This document shows, in pieces, positions 37,816-48,682 of a stretch of DNA of 64,000 nt (position 1 is the first letter of the stretch; every line of letters starts with the position of its first letter). The position numbers and the translations under genes are program-made. The DNA comes from an uncultured Caulobacterales bacterium (GTDB lineage Bacteria; Pseudomonadota; Alphaproteobacteria; Caulobacterales; Maricaulaceae): NCBI GenBank assembly GCA_938003545.1, contig CALKXY010000002.1, positions 1 through 64,000 on the forward strand, in the 5' to 3' direction. The notes under the pieces were generated by a model. That model had not been told where the DNA came from. It did not search any database and saw nothing but the letters and a program-made list of their open reading frames with translations.

Positions 37816-40503
37816 TTATTTGCGCTCCAGCATACGCTCGAGCGTTTTACGTAAGGAAGACTTTTTGTCGCCTTTCTTGTCCATTTCTTTATCTTGCTCT
37901 GGCGTTTCATATGTCCGTTTTTTTGTGCTTTCGTCCGATTTTCTACCGGCTTTGCTGTCATCCATTTTCTCAGACTTCGACATCTCTTCGTCTTTTGATG
38001 CGGCATCACCCATTGGAACGGATTTACCATCGGAGTCAGACTCTTCGTCTTTCTCTGAGTGCAATTCACGCAACATATCCGCCATCATTGAGGAGGACGA
38101 ACGGCTCGACTTATAGAGGTCAATACGGCTTTGCGAGATACGCGGAGGATAAGCGTTGTTGGAATAATCCGCATCAGCAGTTTGATGCGCAACATCCAAA
38201 TTGAAGCTAGATGCACGGTTGTCCAGAACGAATAATTTCGTGACGTTCTTCGCATTTCGGCGCCAAATTTCAGCGGGGATCATATGCTCTTCTGACGTGC
38301 CGTTCTCATATTCAATCGTGACAGGCAAAGGAGAAATTAAACCACCAAGGTTTTCAAAATCAACGAAGTAGAGATATTTCCCGTCTTCCATTGCACGGTC
38401 ATAGGCAGTGCGTTCCCAGTCTTCGAGGCCGTCATAGAATTTCTTGAACTTATTACGATCTGCGTTTGTTACCGTGAATTTGTCGTTCTCATTGTAGAAA
38501 TCTTCGAGATCAGAATAGCGTTTCAGGCGTGTTTTCAAACCTTCTTCGCGGTTGCGGCGTTGTGTAATATTTTCTGGACGATTTAAGGCGTCTTCATCGC
38601 GCTTAATATCTTTTTCAATCTCGGGATTCTTAGTCGAAATTTGATATTCACGGACAGCGTTCACGGACATATCAACATGATCTGTGCCGTAATACCACCC
38701 ACGCCAGAACCAGTCGAGATCGACTGCGGAAGCGTCTTCCATTGTACGGAAGAAATCAGCGGGTGTAGGGCGTTTGAACTTCCAGCGGTTCGCATATTCA
38801 CGGAAAGCAAAGTCAAATAGCTCACGGCCCATCACGGTTTCGCGTAAGACGATGAGGGATGCGGCAGGCTTGGAATAAGCATTTGGGCCAAACTGCAAGA
38901 CGCTATCTGATTGCGTCATAATTGGCACCTGATTGGAACTCGTCATGTAGCTTGGGATAACGTCGAGCGGATTTTGCATACCACGGCTGATCGGGAAATC
39001 TTCTTCCCATTCATATTCAGCCATATATTCGAGGAAGGAATTTAATCCTTCATCCATCCATGTGTAACGGCGCTCATCGCTGTTCACGACCATAGGGAAG
39101 TAAATGTGACCGACTTCGTGAATAATCACGCCAATGAGGCCATATTTAATATTTCGAGAATAGACAGTTTCGCCAGATTTTTCATCTTCAGACGGACGAT
39201 AGCCGTTAAAGGTGATCATTGGGTATTCCATACCGCCGCGTTCCCATGAGTTCACGGATTGTGCGGTCGGGTACGGGTAGTTGAAGGCGAATTTGTTATA
39301 GACGTCCATGGTGTGAACCACGGCTTGCGTCGAATATTTAGACCAAATTGGATCCGCTTCCTTCGGGAAGAAAGACATCGCCAAGACTTCTGGGTTGTCC
39401 GCGTCATCTTGTTCGAATTTCATCGCATCCCAGATGTACTTACGGGAAGACGACCAAGCGAAATCACGGACGTTGTCAGCCTTGAAATTCCAAGTCTTGG
39501 AACCTTTGGCTTTAGACTTTTCATTCTCTTTGGCTTCTTCGGGGGTGACGATATATGTTGGTTCTTCTGTGCCTGCGTCAGCAAGGCGTTTACGCTGCTT
39601 TGCTGTGAGGACGTCACGAGGGTTTGTTAGCTCACCCGTTGCGGACACAATGTGATCGCTTGGGACCGTGAGGTTTACATCATAATCACCAAATTCGAGC
39701 GTAAACTCGCCGCGACCCAAGAACTGTTTGTTCTGCCAACCCGTGTAATCGGTATAGGCGGCCAAACGTGGAAACCACTGCGCCATGCCGAAGATGTAAT
39801 TGTCATCTTCTTCGAAATATTCATATCCACCACGACCGCCGATAGAGACTTCGTCGAGGATGTTATGCTCCCAATCCACTTGGATTGTAATAGACTCGCC
39901 AGATTCAAGCGGTTCTTCAAGATCAATTCGCATCATGGAGTCATTGATCACATACGGTAGGGCGTCACCTTCCGCGTCCATGATAGCTTTGAACTCGAAG
40001 CCATATTGACGATCTTCAAAGGCTTGCTCTTTACGCAAAGCAGAGAAAGAGTACCTGTCTGAACCGCCTGCGCCGTCACCGCGACGAGAGCCCGCAGCAG
40101 AGGCTGTTGCAGAACGACGTTCGAGAGAGCCATCTTTAAAGCGGTTCTGGTCGAGAGCCAGCCAAATGTAATTCAGCGTATCTGGGGAGTTATTCGTGTA
40201 TTCAATATCGCTTTCAGCGAAAATACGACGCTTTTCCTCATCAAGACGCACGTCCATCTTGTGGCTTGCGCGTTGTTGCCAATATCCTGGACCAGGCGCG
40301 CCTGAAGCACTGCGGTAGATATTTGGGGAGGGTAAAACATGATCAAGCTGGCGAAACTTCGCGACGGCATCACCTGCTGATCCCGCGGGCCCGTCGGCAT
40401 TTGTCCCGTCATTTGCGAAACTCTCAGTGCCTATGGCAAGGGCTGCCATCGCGCTGAATGTCGTAATACTGGCGAATTTAAGCGCATTTTTGATGCCGGC
40501 CAT
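37816..40503 (-). CDS. M1 family metallopeptidase
   Basis: VIIHEVGHIYFPMVVNSDERRYTWMDEGLNSFLEY (HExxH-x18-E). Confidence 0.93.
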   Translation of the reverse strand: MAGIKNALKFASITTFSAMAALAIGTESFANDGTNADGPAGSAGDAVAKFRQLDHVLPSPNIYRSASGAPGPGYWQQRASHKMDVRLDEEKRRIFAESDIEYTNNSPDTLNYIWLALDQNRFKDGSLERRSATASAAGSRRGDGAGGSDRYSFSALRKEQAFEDRQYGFEFKAIMDAEGDALPYVINDSMMRIDLEEPLESGESITIQVDWEHNILDEVSIGGRGGYEYFEEDDNYIFGMAQWFPRLAAYTDYTGWQNKQFLGRGEFTLEFGDYDVNLTVPSDHIVSATGELTNPRDVLTAKQRKRLADAGTEEPTYIVTPEEAKENEKSKAKGSKTWNFKADNVRDFAWSSSRKYIWDAMKFEQDDADNPEVLAMSFFPKEADPIWSKYSTQAVVHTMDVYNKFAFNYPYPTAQSVNSWERGGMEYPMITFNGYRPSEDEKSGETVYSRNIKYGLIGVIIHEVGHIYFPMVVNSDERRYTWMDEGLNSFLEYMAEYEWEEDFPISRGMQNPLDVIPSYMTSSNQVPIMTQSDSVLQFGPNAYSKPAASLIVLRETVMGRELFDFAFREYANRWKFKRPTPADFFRTMEDASAVDLDWFWRGWYYGTDHVDMSVNAVREYQISTKNPEIEKDIKRDEDALNRPENITQRRNREEGLKTRLKRYSDLEDFYNENDKFTVTNADRNKFKKFYDGLEDWERTAYDRAMEDGKYLYFVDFENLGGLISPLPVTIEYENGTSEEHMIPAEIWRRNAKNVTKLFVLDNRASSFNLDVAHQTADADYSNNAYPPRISQSRIDLYKSSRSSSSMMADMLRELHSEKDEESDSDGKSVPMGDAASKDEEMSKSEKMDDSKAGRKSDESTKKRTYETPEQDKEMDKKGDKKSSLRKTLERMLERK

Positions 40504-40610
40504 GAGGGCTCCCGAAATCTTGTTATGGTATTTGGTTCAGCTGTATCGGTACCCTGTAAGGCATTCCTACTAAATTCCCGTAAAGAACGAAAGATTCATG
40601 CGTATTCGCG

Positions 40611-41729
40611 TCAGTCTGGTTTACGTCCCTGTATTGGTGAAGAAAAAGAATGCTTCCGCATGCGAATGTTATGAGTAACATCTCGTAGAGCCGCGACAGG
40701 ATGGTTTCGCCGAAAGGCGTGCCGTCCTTCAATGACTCCAAATGGCATAGCTCTTGGTCCGTGTTCATCCTGCAAGATCGTCAAAGCGTGTTTCTGAGCT
40801 GCAGTGACCGTATTTGTACGCTCTAAGGCAAATTGTTTTGCTTTCAAAATGTGAGGAAGTCTTTCCGCATAGGTGTTTTGAGCTATGGCCTCTCGTATAA
40901 TCCCTTCGCTGCCTGCTGGATCATATATGTTGATAGGGATCACTGCCTCTCGCGGGTAAGTCTTCGCATATTCTGGGTCACCAAAGTAGAAAGCCAAGCA
41001 TTCGGCGAGGAAACAATCTGTCAGTTTTTCCGTGTGATGGCCTGGTTGAACATGGTTTTCTATTGCAATGTGATAGCGGTAAGGAGCCATGGCGTCGGCT
41101 TTATTGCGAACAGGGTTAAACCCGCGTCCGTATAAATCCATATCTTGCCCTAACCGTGCTTTCATATCTTTGATGAAATCTAATCGCGCGCGATGGAGTG
41201 TATGCGGCATATTTTTATCGGAGGTGATGGTAGACAAGTCTGCGGTTTTGGCTGGGGACTGCTTAATTTGTGCCAATGGCCAATGATCCTGACCTTCCAT
41301 GTCACGTCCGTAAAACCATCTTAAAGGCAAGGGTAGATTGCAAATCAATGTGTTTGATTGCTGTAGGAATTTGCGTTCTCTTTGCGTGAAGTTGCGAGAC
41401 GTCCAAACACAGCCAAATTGACCTAAATAATGTAATCCTTCTTGCCGTATCGAACTGGGCTCAGGTGTTATGAGGAGTGTCCGATGTGGAGGGCATGCCA
41501 GAATTTCACGCCGCAGGATTTTCTTTTCATCCGAGCGAGGTGGTAAGTCCTCATATACGGCTAGGAAGTCATAATCACGATCATCTGGATCAAAAGTGTA
41601 GGTTACATTCTTTGTTCTATCTTTCGGTAAAAGTGCCCCCCAAAGGCTTTCAAGTTTCTGAAGAGGCGTTTTGGAAAGAAATTTAATGCGAATGCGTTCA
41701 GACATATCCGCGTTCTCCAACGCGTTCAT
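40611..41729 (-). CDS. Glycosyltransferase family 10 (fucosyltransferase)-like
   Basis: APYRYHIAIENHVQPGHHTEKLTDCFLAECLAFYFGDP resembles the GT10 motif; start may be internal (MSERIRIKF, 41705). Confidence 0.75.
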   Translation of the reverse strand: MNALENADMSERIRIKFLSKTPLQKLESLWGALLPKDRTKNVTYTFDPDDRDYDFLAVYEDLPPRSDEKKILRREILACPPHRTLLITPEPSSIRQEGLHYLGQFGCVWTSRNFTQRERKFLQQSNTLICNLPLPLRWFYGRDMEGQDHWPLAQIKQSPAKTADLSTITSDKNMPHTLHRARLDFIKDMKARLGQDMDLYGRGFNPVRNKADAMAPYRYHIAIENHVQPGHHTEKLTDCFLAECLAFYFGDPEYAKTYPREAVIPINIYDPAGSEGIIREAIAQNTYAERLPHILKAKQFALERTNTVTAAQKHALTILQDEHGPRAMPFGVIEGRHAFRRNHPVAALRDVTHNIRMRKHSFSSPIQGRKPD

Positions 41730-42513
41730 GGGTGAACAGACCTGGGCCGCAGGCGACCTTCCAGCCCGACTGCCGCCAACCTTTTGCTTTGTTTAACTCG
41801 ACTTCTAGGTTCGGCAGACGATTTGCCCCTCGCGAGGTTGAAATGTTGCGGGCTATGGGGAGTATTTGATTTAGAAATGTTTCGCGGTGAATCAAAATGG
41901 ATTGATTAGTCCACGGCATGACGGATGCGTCCACGAGATGAAAGCCGTCTCCCGCATCATGGAAATAATTTGGGTGACGCAGGGCAGGGCTATGAGAGTC
42001 GTAAAGTGCATAGCCTGTCAGCCGTTGGGCTTTATCAGGCCTTGTCAAACGTTTCAGCTTGGCTGCGAATGTGTCGCTGAAGAGTTTTTGATATTTTCCT
42101 AATCCTGGGAAGGCCTGACCAGGGTGACGAACGCTGCGTAATCGAGCCATGATAACATTGTCATTTTGTAAAAGGGCAAGTGATTTAGTTATTTGCCTCT
42201 CGGCTTCTGCTAGGCTTTCAATTATGGGACAGTCATTTTCGAGCATGAGAATATAGTCACAGGAGATGCAGGCGGCTGCGCGCGCCATGTTTTCCATGAT
42301 TCCAAGGTTTTGTGGTTCAGTCTTAACCTGAATTGGATATGCTTTAGTGATATTTAAGACGGCTGCATCTGGATCAGGTAAAAATATTTGAGTTTCATCA
42401 AATAAAGAAAAAAGGTCTGTTTCGGCGTAACTCTCTAGGCTAACCGTCAAAGCTTCTGCACCTCGCCAAGATAATATGGATAGACCGATACTCACCAGTG
42501 ATCTGCAATCCAA
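41698..42513 (-). CDS. Glycosyltransferase (GT2-like)
   Basis: VSIGLSILSWRGAEALTVSLESY, NLGIMENMARAAACISCDYILMLENDC. Confidence 0.7.
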   Translation of the reverse strand: MDCRSLVSIGLSILSWRGAEALTVSLESYAETDLFSLFDETQIFLPDPDAAVLNITKAYPIQVKTEPQNLGIMENMARAAACISCDYILMLENDCPIIESLAEAERQITKSLALLQNDNVIMARLRSVRHPGQAFPGLGKYQKLFSDTFAAKLKRLTRPDKAQRLTGYALYDSHSPALRHPNYFHDAGDGFHLVDASVMPWTNQSILIHRETFLNQILPIARNISTSRGANRLPNLEVELNKAKGWRQSGWKVACGPGLFTHERVGERGYV

Positions 42514-43220
42514 GCGGTCGGGCGTACATGCTTATATATTTTCTTCCATGGCGCTGAAACGGGCCACACACCAATTGCGGCTTCATCTTGGTCAGGTTTA
42601 CCTGTGAAAGCGACAATTTTAGTGTCTGAGGGCAGAGTTGGAGCTTTGAAGAAGTTCATAGGCCAGCGGGGCATTAATGTATGTTTGAAGCTAGCGCACC
42701 AGAGACGAGGCCAAAACACCATGTCGTCCACTTCGCGCGAAATATAGACTTGTTCGATACGATAGCTTGAGAGAATGCGGTCGCGTTCCGTCGCGATTTT
42801 ATCAAAAATATGCGTATGATCGCCGACCCGCCATCGAAAGCAGGATGTATTCCCAATATTTTTGCCGGGCTGCGTCCAATTTTCGATAACGCAGAAGCGG
42901 CCAGCTTCATAATCAAACATCTCGTCGAGGTTGCTCGTCACTACAAGATCGAGATCTAGAAAGAGGACGTCGCCAGACAAGCCGACGAGATTATCCTGCC
43001 ACAAGACTAACTTCCGCCAAGGGGTTCGTGCCAAGTCATCAGGAAGATCAATATCTGGTATAGGTTCACATCGGACATTCTCATCTATGCCAGACGGATC
43101 GTCGGTGAGGCAGACAAGTTGCGTCGGACGTGAGGTGTTTCTTTGGACCGCGGCATATAATCGATTGACGAAGTTCGCGCCGTAGCGCGTACCCCATTTC
43201 ATACAGATAACAGTTTGCAT
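42492..43220 (-). CDS. Glycosyltransferase (nucleotide-diphospho-sugar transferase fold)
   Basis: GANFVNRLYAAVQRNTSRPTQLVCLTDDPSGI, GDVLFLDLDLVVTSNLDEMFDY. Confidence 0.8.
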   Translation of the reverse strand: MQTVICMKWGTRYGANFVNRLYAAVQRNTSRPTQLVCLTDDPSGIDENVRCEPIPDIDLPDDLARTPWRKLVLWQDNLVGLSGDVLFLDLDLVVTSNLDEMFDYEAGRFCVIENWTQPGKNIGNTSCFRWRVGDHTHIFDKIATERDRILSSYRIEQVYISREVDDMVFWPRLWCASFKHTLMPRWPMNFFKAPTLPSDTKIVAFTGKPDQDEAAIGVWPVSAPWKKIYKHVRPTAWIADHW

Positions 43221-43232
43221 TGACTTGCGCGC

Positions 43233-44915
43233 CTATTTACCGGCTCGCATGTCGTCACGAAGGCCTCTAAATTCAGTGCCTTCATACCAATTTGGCCAAT
43301 CATCAGAATTGGCAAGGTCGTACCCCATATCCAACATAATATCAGTGGCTTGTGCAATGCCGCTCATGTCCCAGCTTGTGTCATACTCATCGCCAGGCTT
43401 GTGATAACGCTCAGCCGTATATTCCTTCGCAAATTTTTCGCCGTAAGTCAGACCATTTGTGACGTGGTTGTTGCCTGGGTCAGCATAGAGCATTGGCACG
43501 CCAAGTTTTGCGAGACTAATGTGGTCAGAGCGGTAAAAATATCCAGCTTCCGGTTTGTCGTCTGGCACGACATACATGCCGCGTTTGTCGAGTTGTTTCT
43601 TTAATAAATCTTCCAATTCACTGGATCCAAAGCCAATAACTTTCATGTCTTTGGTTTCGCCAACGGGCAACATAGCATCAATGTTGATGCCGCCAACGGT
43701 TTGCGCGAGCGGAACAATTGGTTTGGCACCGTAATATGCAGAGCCAAGCAGGCCTGATTCTTCTGCCGTAACGGCCACAAATAGCACAGAGCGTTTTGGA
43801 GCGCCGCGTTCAACCATAGTCTCTGCAACCTCAATTATTGCGGCTGTGCCTGTAGCATTATCAACGGCTCCGTTAAAAATTTTATCATCGCCGTCAACGT
43901 CTTCACTTGTGCCCAAATGGTCCCAATGGGCCATGTAGAGAATATATTCATCAGGGTGCTCGCTACCTTTCAGCACACCTGCAACATTTCGAGACGTCGT
44001 CTTTTTGACAGTTTGTTCGATGTCTGCATTCAGCTTTAGGTCTGTTAGGCTTACGGGCTTGAAGTCTTGAGAAGCGGCAGCGGTCATTTGCTCAGTAAGG
44101 TTCAAACCGGCGGCCTCGAAAACTTTAGTGGCAGTATCGAGATGTAACCAGCCTTCTAGAGCCGCACGTGAAGCGCCGCCATCTGGACGGACAAGATCAT
44201 ATTGTTCACCGGTCCAGCTACCTGAAACGACATCCCAACCATAGCTTGCAGGTTCTGTGTCATGAATGACGAGGACGGCAGCTGCGCCCTGACGTCCCGC
44301 TTCTTCGTATTTATAGGTCCAACGGCCATAATATGTCATAGCGTTGCCTTTGAAAAGCGCATCGTCTTTCGTGGCAAAACCAGGGTCATTGACCAGCATC
44401 ACGACTGTTTTTCCTTTGACGTCGATGCCTTCATAATCGTTCCAGTTATATTCAGGCGCGTTTACGCCATATCCGACAAAGACCATCTCGGAATCAGCAA
44501 CCGAGACTTTGGGGTCGATGCGTTTTGTCCAAAAGACGCCATTTGTTTTCTGGTCAGCATCAACCAAAACGTTATCGCCCTTGCGAATGGACATTGTGGA
44601 ACTTGGCAAGACCGCGGCGGCCGTCAACTCAACCGATTGAAAATAGGTTCCGTTCTCTCCCATCGGGGCAAGGCCTGCTTTTCCCATTTCGTCAGCAACA
44701 TATTGCGAAGCGGCCTTTCCGCCCGGGGTGGAGGGTGCGCGTCCTTCAAAATCGTCGCTCGCCAATCGTTCGATTCGGCGGCTTAGGTCAGATGCAGAAG
44801 CTGTTGCATCTGGGTTTGTCGCTGGGGTAGAGGTCGTCTCCCCAGCACATGCTGTCAATAAAGCTGTCGATGTGAGCAGCAACGCGAGACGCGCCATGTG
44901 TTTCAAATAGGACAT
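43233..44915 (-). CDS. M28 family metallopeptidase with PA domain
   Basis: YMAHWDHLG, GAVDNATGTAAIIEVA, VTAEESGLLGSAYY; lipoprotein signal LLTACAG. Confidence 0.94.
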   Translation of the reverse strand: MSYLKHMARLALLLTSTALLTACAGETTSTPATNPDATASASDLSRRIERLASDDFEGRAPSTPGGKAASQYVADEMGKAGLAPMGENGTYFQSVELTAAAVLPSSTMSIRKGDNVLVDADQKTNGVFWTKRIDPKVSVADSEMVFVGYGVNAPEYNWNDYEGIDVKGKTVVMLVNDPGFATKDDALFKGNAMTYYGRWTYKYEEAGRQGAAAVLVIHDTEPASYGWDVVSGSWTGEQYDLVRPDGGASRAALEGWLHLDTATKVFEAAGLNLTEQMTAAASQDFKPVSLTDLKLNADIEQTVKKTTSRNVAGVLKGSEHPDEYILYMAHWDHLGTSEDVDGDDKIFNGAVDNATGTAAIIEVAETMVERGAPKRSVLFVAVTAEESGLLGSAYYGAKPIVPLAQTVGGINIDAMLPVGETKDMKVIGFGSSELEDLLKKQLDKRGMYVVPDDKPEAGYFYRSDHISLAKLGVPMLYADPGNNHVTNGLTYGEKFAKEYTAERYHKPGDEYDTSWDMSGIAQATDIMLDMGYDLANSDDWPNWYEGTEFRGLRDDMRAGK

Positions 44916-45028
44916 ATAAAACTCCGCAAAGGTGAGATGTATTTGGTCTCATTCATAATTGGATATTGCAATGGTGCAATCGCTACTGTTCAACGCGCCG
45001 TATGAAAAACACTAGGACAGGGATTCAC

Positions 45029-46459
45029 ATGCGCCAAATCTTCATACTTGCTTCCGCTTTATCCATGATGGCGTGTTCAGCGCAGACGGAATCGCCATCT
45101 GACACAAAGAATACGACAGATGCGTCTCAAGAAACACGCATGGATGTACTCGACTTGAAGGCGCAACAGGCCAAGCAGTTGATTGATGCGGCTCTTAGAG
45201 GGACGCAAGGTTATGATATTACCGAGAGCCTGACGACAGAAGTCGGGCAACGTTTGGCGGGCACAGAAGCCGAGGCAAGGGCTCGCGATTGGGCTGTTGC
45301 AAAGTTTAAAGAGATCGGGCTCGAAAATGTTCGTGTCGAACCTTTTATAATTCCTGGGTGGGAGCGAGGCATTGAAACCGCAGCGATCACAGCGCCATTT
45401 CCACAGGACCTCATTATAACATCTTTGGGCTACTCTGTTGCAACGCCAGAAAATGGTATCGAAGCCGAGGTTGTTTACTTTCCTGATTTAGAGTCGCTGC
45501 AAAATACGACGGATGACCTAAGTGGTAAAATTGCCTTCATTTCTGGCCGCATGGAAAAAGCGCCTGATGGTGCGAGCTATGGCCCTGCGGGATTGAAAAG
45601 GCGAATTGGAGCGTCGGAAGCCGCCAAACATGGTGCCGCTGCCGTCCTCATTCGATCTGTAGGTACAGATAGCCATCGCTTCCCACACACTGGCAGTATG
45701 CGTTATGCACCAGATGTAACGAAAATCCCCATTGCTGCCATGTCTGGCCCTGATGCTGATCAGATGGAGCGTATTTTTGAACGAGGCGAGACGGTCAGAG
45801 TTAAAATGACGCTTACGCCCATTAATACAGGCGATCGACCGTCTGGTAATGTCATTGGCGAAATTGTTGGTACAGATGCGCCTGAGGAAATTGTTATCAT
45901 CAGTGGGCATTTAGATAGCTGGGATTTAGGAACAGGCGCGATTGATGATGGTGCCGGGATCGGTATTTCCGCTGGTGCTGCGAAGGTTATTCTTGAATCT
46001 GGCTTGAAACCGAAACGTACAATTCGCGTTATTGCTTATGGCGCAGAAGAAGTCGGGTTGTTGGGAGGATATGCCTACCGCGATCAACATAAAGACGATT
46101 TAGGCGATCATGTCATGGCTACGGAATCGGACTTTGGTGCCGTAGCGCCTTATGAGGTTCACTATAATCACGAAGAAGGACGTGAAGATATGCAAGTTTT
46201 GGCTGACCTTCTTAATCTTCCTCTCGTAAAAAAAGATACATCTGGCGGTCCAGATATAGGCCCAATTAAAGCTAAGGGTGTACCCACTATGCGCCTACAG
46301 CAAGATGGTACGGATTACTTCGACCTCCATCACACGCCTGATGATACATTCGATAAAATTGATCCTGATGAAATGGCGAAGAATACCGCTGCTTTTGCTG
46401 CAATGGCTTGGATCACGGCGAACTCAACTTCTAACTATCGCGATAATAAGGAAAACTAG
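45029..46459 (+). CDS. M28 family metallopeptidase with PA domain
   Basis: SGHLDSWDLGTGAIDDGAGIGIS, GAEEVGLLGGYAY; lipobox SMMACSA; start set at 45029. Confidence 0.92.
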   Translation: MRQIFILASALSMMACSAQTESPSDTKNTTDASQETRMDVLDLKAQQAKQLIDAALRGTQGYDITESLTTEVGQRLAGTEAEARARDWAVAKFKEIGLENVRVEPFIIPGWERGIETAAITAPFPQDLIITSLGYSVATPENGIEAEVVYFPDLESLQNTTDDLSGKIAFISGRMEKAPDGASYGPAGLKRRIGASEAAKHGAAAVLIRSVGTDSHRFPHTGSMRYAPDVTKIPIAAMSGPDADQMERIFERGETVRVKMTLTPINTGDRPSGNVIGEIVGTDAPEEIVIISGHLDSWDLGTGAIDDGAGIGISAGAAKVILESGLKPKRTIRVIAYGAEEVGLLGGYAYRDQHKDDLGDHVMATESDFGAVAPYEVHYNHEEGREDMQVLADLLNLPLVKKDTSGGPDIGPIKAKGVPTMRLQQDGTDYFDLHHTPDDTFDKIDPDEMAKNTAAFAAMAWITANSTSNYRDNKEN

Positions 46460-47428
46460 ATGTCTCTTCCTCCTATTCTTCAGGATCTTCCGCTTCCTGT
46501 AATTGGCTCGCCCATGTTTATCGTTTCTGGCCCTGAGCTTGTCATTGCGCAGTGCAAAGCGGGGATTGTTGGAACATTTCCTGCGTTGAACGCGCGCCCG
46601 TCCGGAACTTTGGAAAAGTGGATTGTGCGAATCAAGTTGGAACTCGCCGAGTATCAAAAGGCCAATCCAGATAAAAAGGTTGCTCCATTCGGCGTTAATC
46701 AAATTTGCCATCCGTCAAATAATCGTTTGCAGGAAGATATGGAAGTTTGTGTAAAGCATGAGGTGCCGATTATTATTACGTCGCTACAGGCTAACCAAAT
46801 GGTATATGATGCGACGCATTCTTATGGCGGCATTATTCTTCATGATGTGACGAATATTCGTCATTCGAAGAAAGCTCTCTCAATGGGCGCTGATGGGTTA
46901 ATTGCCGTTTGTGCAGGGGCAGGCGGGCATGCAGGACGTTTATCACCCTTCGCACTAATCCCAGAAATCCGTCAGTTTTTTGATGGTCCTCTTCTTTTAT
47001 CAGGATCAATCGCGACAGGCGGAGCAATTGCCGCGTCGCTGGCGATGGGGGCTGATATGGCATATATTGGGACGCGATTTATCGCGACCGCTGAAGCCAA
47101 TGCAGATGAGGGCTATAAGGATGAGATTGTTGAAAGCTCAGGTGAGGATATTGTCCTCTCCTCTCTCTTTACGGGCGTGCATGGTAATTATCTTCGCGGT
47201 TCAATTGAGAAGGCTGGGCTGGACCCGAACAACCTCCCAGAAGCGGATAAGTCTTCAATGAATTTTGGATCTGGCGGAAATACAGAAGCAAAGGCGTGGA
47301 AAGATATTTGGGGTGCGGGCCAAGGCGTCGGATCTGTTCATAACTCTCCGCCCGTGGGTGATGTTATTGCTGAATTAAAAGCTGAATATGATGAAGCATG
47401 TAAAACCTTGGCGTCAAAAATTTGTTGA
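46460..47428 (+). CDS. Nitronate monooxygenase / NAD(P)H-dependent flavin oxidoreductase
   Basis: PVIGSPMFIVSGPELVIAQCKAGIVGTFPALNAR, AVCAGAGGHAGRLSPFALI, GGAIAASLAMGADMAYIGTRF. Confidence 0.93.
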   Translation: MSLPPILQDLPLPVIGSPMFIVSGPELVIAQCKAGIVGTFPALNARPSGTLEKWIVRIKLELAEYQKANPDKKVAPFGVNQICHPSNNRLQEDMEVCVKHEVPIIITSLQANQMVYDATHSYGGIILHDVTNIRHSKKALSMGADGLIAVCAGAGGHAGRLSPFALIPEIRQFFDGPLLLSGSIATGGAIAASLAMGADMAYIGTRFIATAEANADEGYKDEIVESSGEDIVLSSLFTGVHGNYLRGSIEKAGLDPNNLPEADKSSMNFGSGGNTEAKAWKDIWGAGQGVGSVHNSPPVGDVIAELKAEYDEACKTLASKIC

Positions 47429-47584
47429 AAACAATCTGAATATTAGATGAATATACGCCTGTCTGGCGAGTTGTGCTTATTTAATTAGTTAACGGGCAGC
47501 GTTGCATGCTGGCCGTTCTTGCCTTATGGGGATCAAGAATCCCGAGTCACGTTGGTGGCTTAAGGGGCTAAGGGAGTATGGCTT

Positions 47585-48670
47585 ATGCTATCGAAATGGT
47601 TAGGGGCGGGTCTGTTACTCGCAATCGCAAGTCTGATATTAGCTGCGATCTTAGGTATGTTGAAAATACCTAGCATGGAAAATGATATCCGCGCTGCGCT
47701 GGACGCTAAGGGCTATCAAAACATTCAAGTGAATATGGATGGAAATGAAGCCGTCTTATCTGGGGAAGCTGCAAACGAAGCACAAAAGATTTCCGCTATT
47801 GAGATCGCTGATAATACAGAGTGCTCTTCCTGTAATGGAAAACGCAAATGGCATACCGTAAGGGATGACATGACGTTTCAGTCGCTTCCGACGCAAACGC
47901 CTTACACCTTTAACGCCGTTAAAGATGCAAATGGTAATGTAACCTTGTCGGGTTACGTACCTTCTGAAACGGCTAAAGCTGATATATTACTTACGGCTAA
48001 TCGTGTTTTTAATACGAAGCCGATTGATCGTAAAATTCAGATTGCAAATGGTGCACCTGATAATCGTTTCCTTGATGTAACCCAGAGTTATATGACGGAA
48101 TTAGCGCGATTGGATAAAGGTCGTTTTTCTCAAGAGGGATATAACGGACTAATCAGCGGCACGTCATCTGACGCAAATATTAGAACTCAGATTAACAGTG
48201 CAGGACAAAGTTTACCTGCGAAATATGCTGCGGGTTTTGCGGCGAATATTGATGTTCCACAAATGGCAGCTGTTAATGTTGGTGAAGTCAAATCAGAAAC
48301 GATTTGCCAAACACTTTTCGATGATTTGAAAAATGATACGCGAATTCTTTTCGAAACAAATGGTGCCAATATTAAAGGGGCGCAGAGTTTTGATGTTTTG
48401 AACAAGGTTGCATCTGCCGCAAATCAGTGTGCTTCATTCCGTATTCAAATCGCAGGTCATACTGATAATGTCGGTGATCAAGCTTATAACCAACGGTTAT
48501 CCGAAGCGCGTGCTGACACGGTGAAAAACTATCTCGCTGATCAGCAAGTCGAAGCTGATCGTATGACAGCCACAGGTTTCGGGGAAACTAATCCCCGTGC
48601 ATCTAATGATAATGAAGAGGGTAGAGCACAGAATCGTAGGATCAGCTTTACCGTCACACGCGCCCAATAG
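47585..48670 (+). CDS. OmpA family protein with BON-like domains
   Basis: N-terminal TM, BON-like segments, C-terminal FRIQIAGHTDNVGDQAYNQRLSEARADTVKNYL. Confidence 0.92.
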   Translation: MLSKWLGAGLLLAIASLILAAILGMLKIPSMENDIRAALDAKGYQNIQVNMDGNEAVLSGEAANEAQKISAIEIADNTECSSCNGKRKWHTVRDDMTFQSLPTQTPYTFNAVKDANGNVTLSGYVPSETAKADILLTANRVFNTKPIDRKIQIANGAPDNRFLDVTQSYMTELARLDKGRFSQEGYNGLISGTSSDANIRTQINSAGQSLPAKYAAGFAANIDVPQMAAVNVGEVKSETICQTLFDDLKNDTRILFETNGANIKGAQSFDVLNKVASAANQCASFRIQIAGHTDNVGDQAYNQRLSEARADTVKNYLADQQVEADRMTATGFGETNPRASNDNEEGRAQNRRISFTVTRAQ

Positions 48671-48682
48671 GAGTATCCAACT

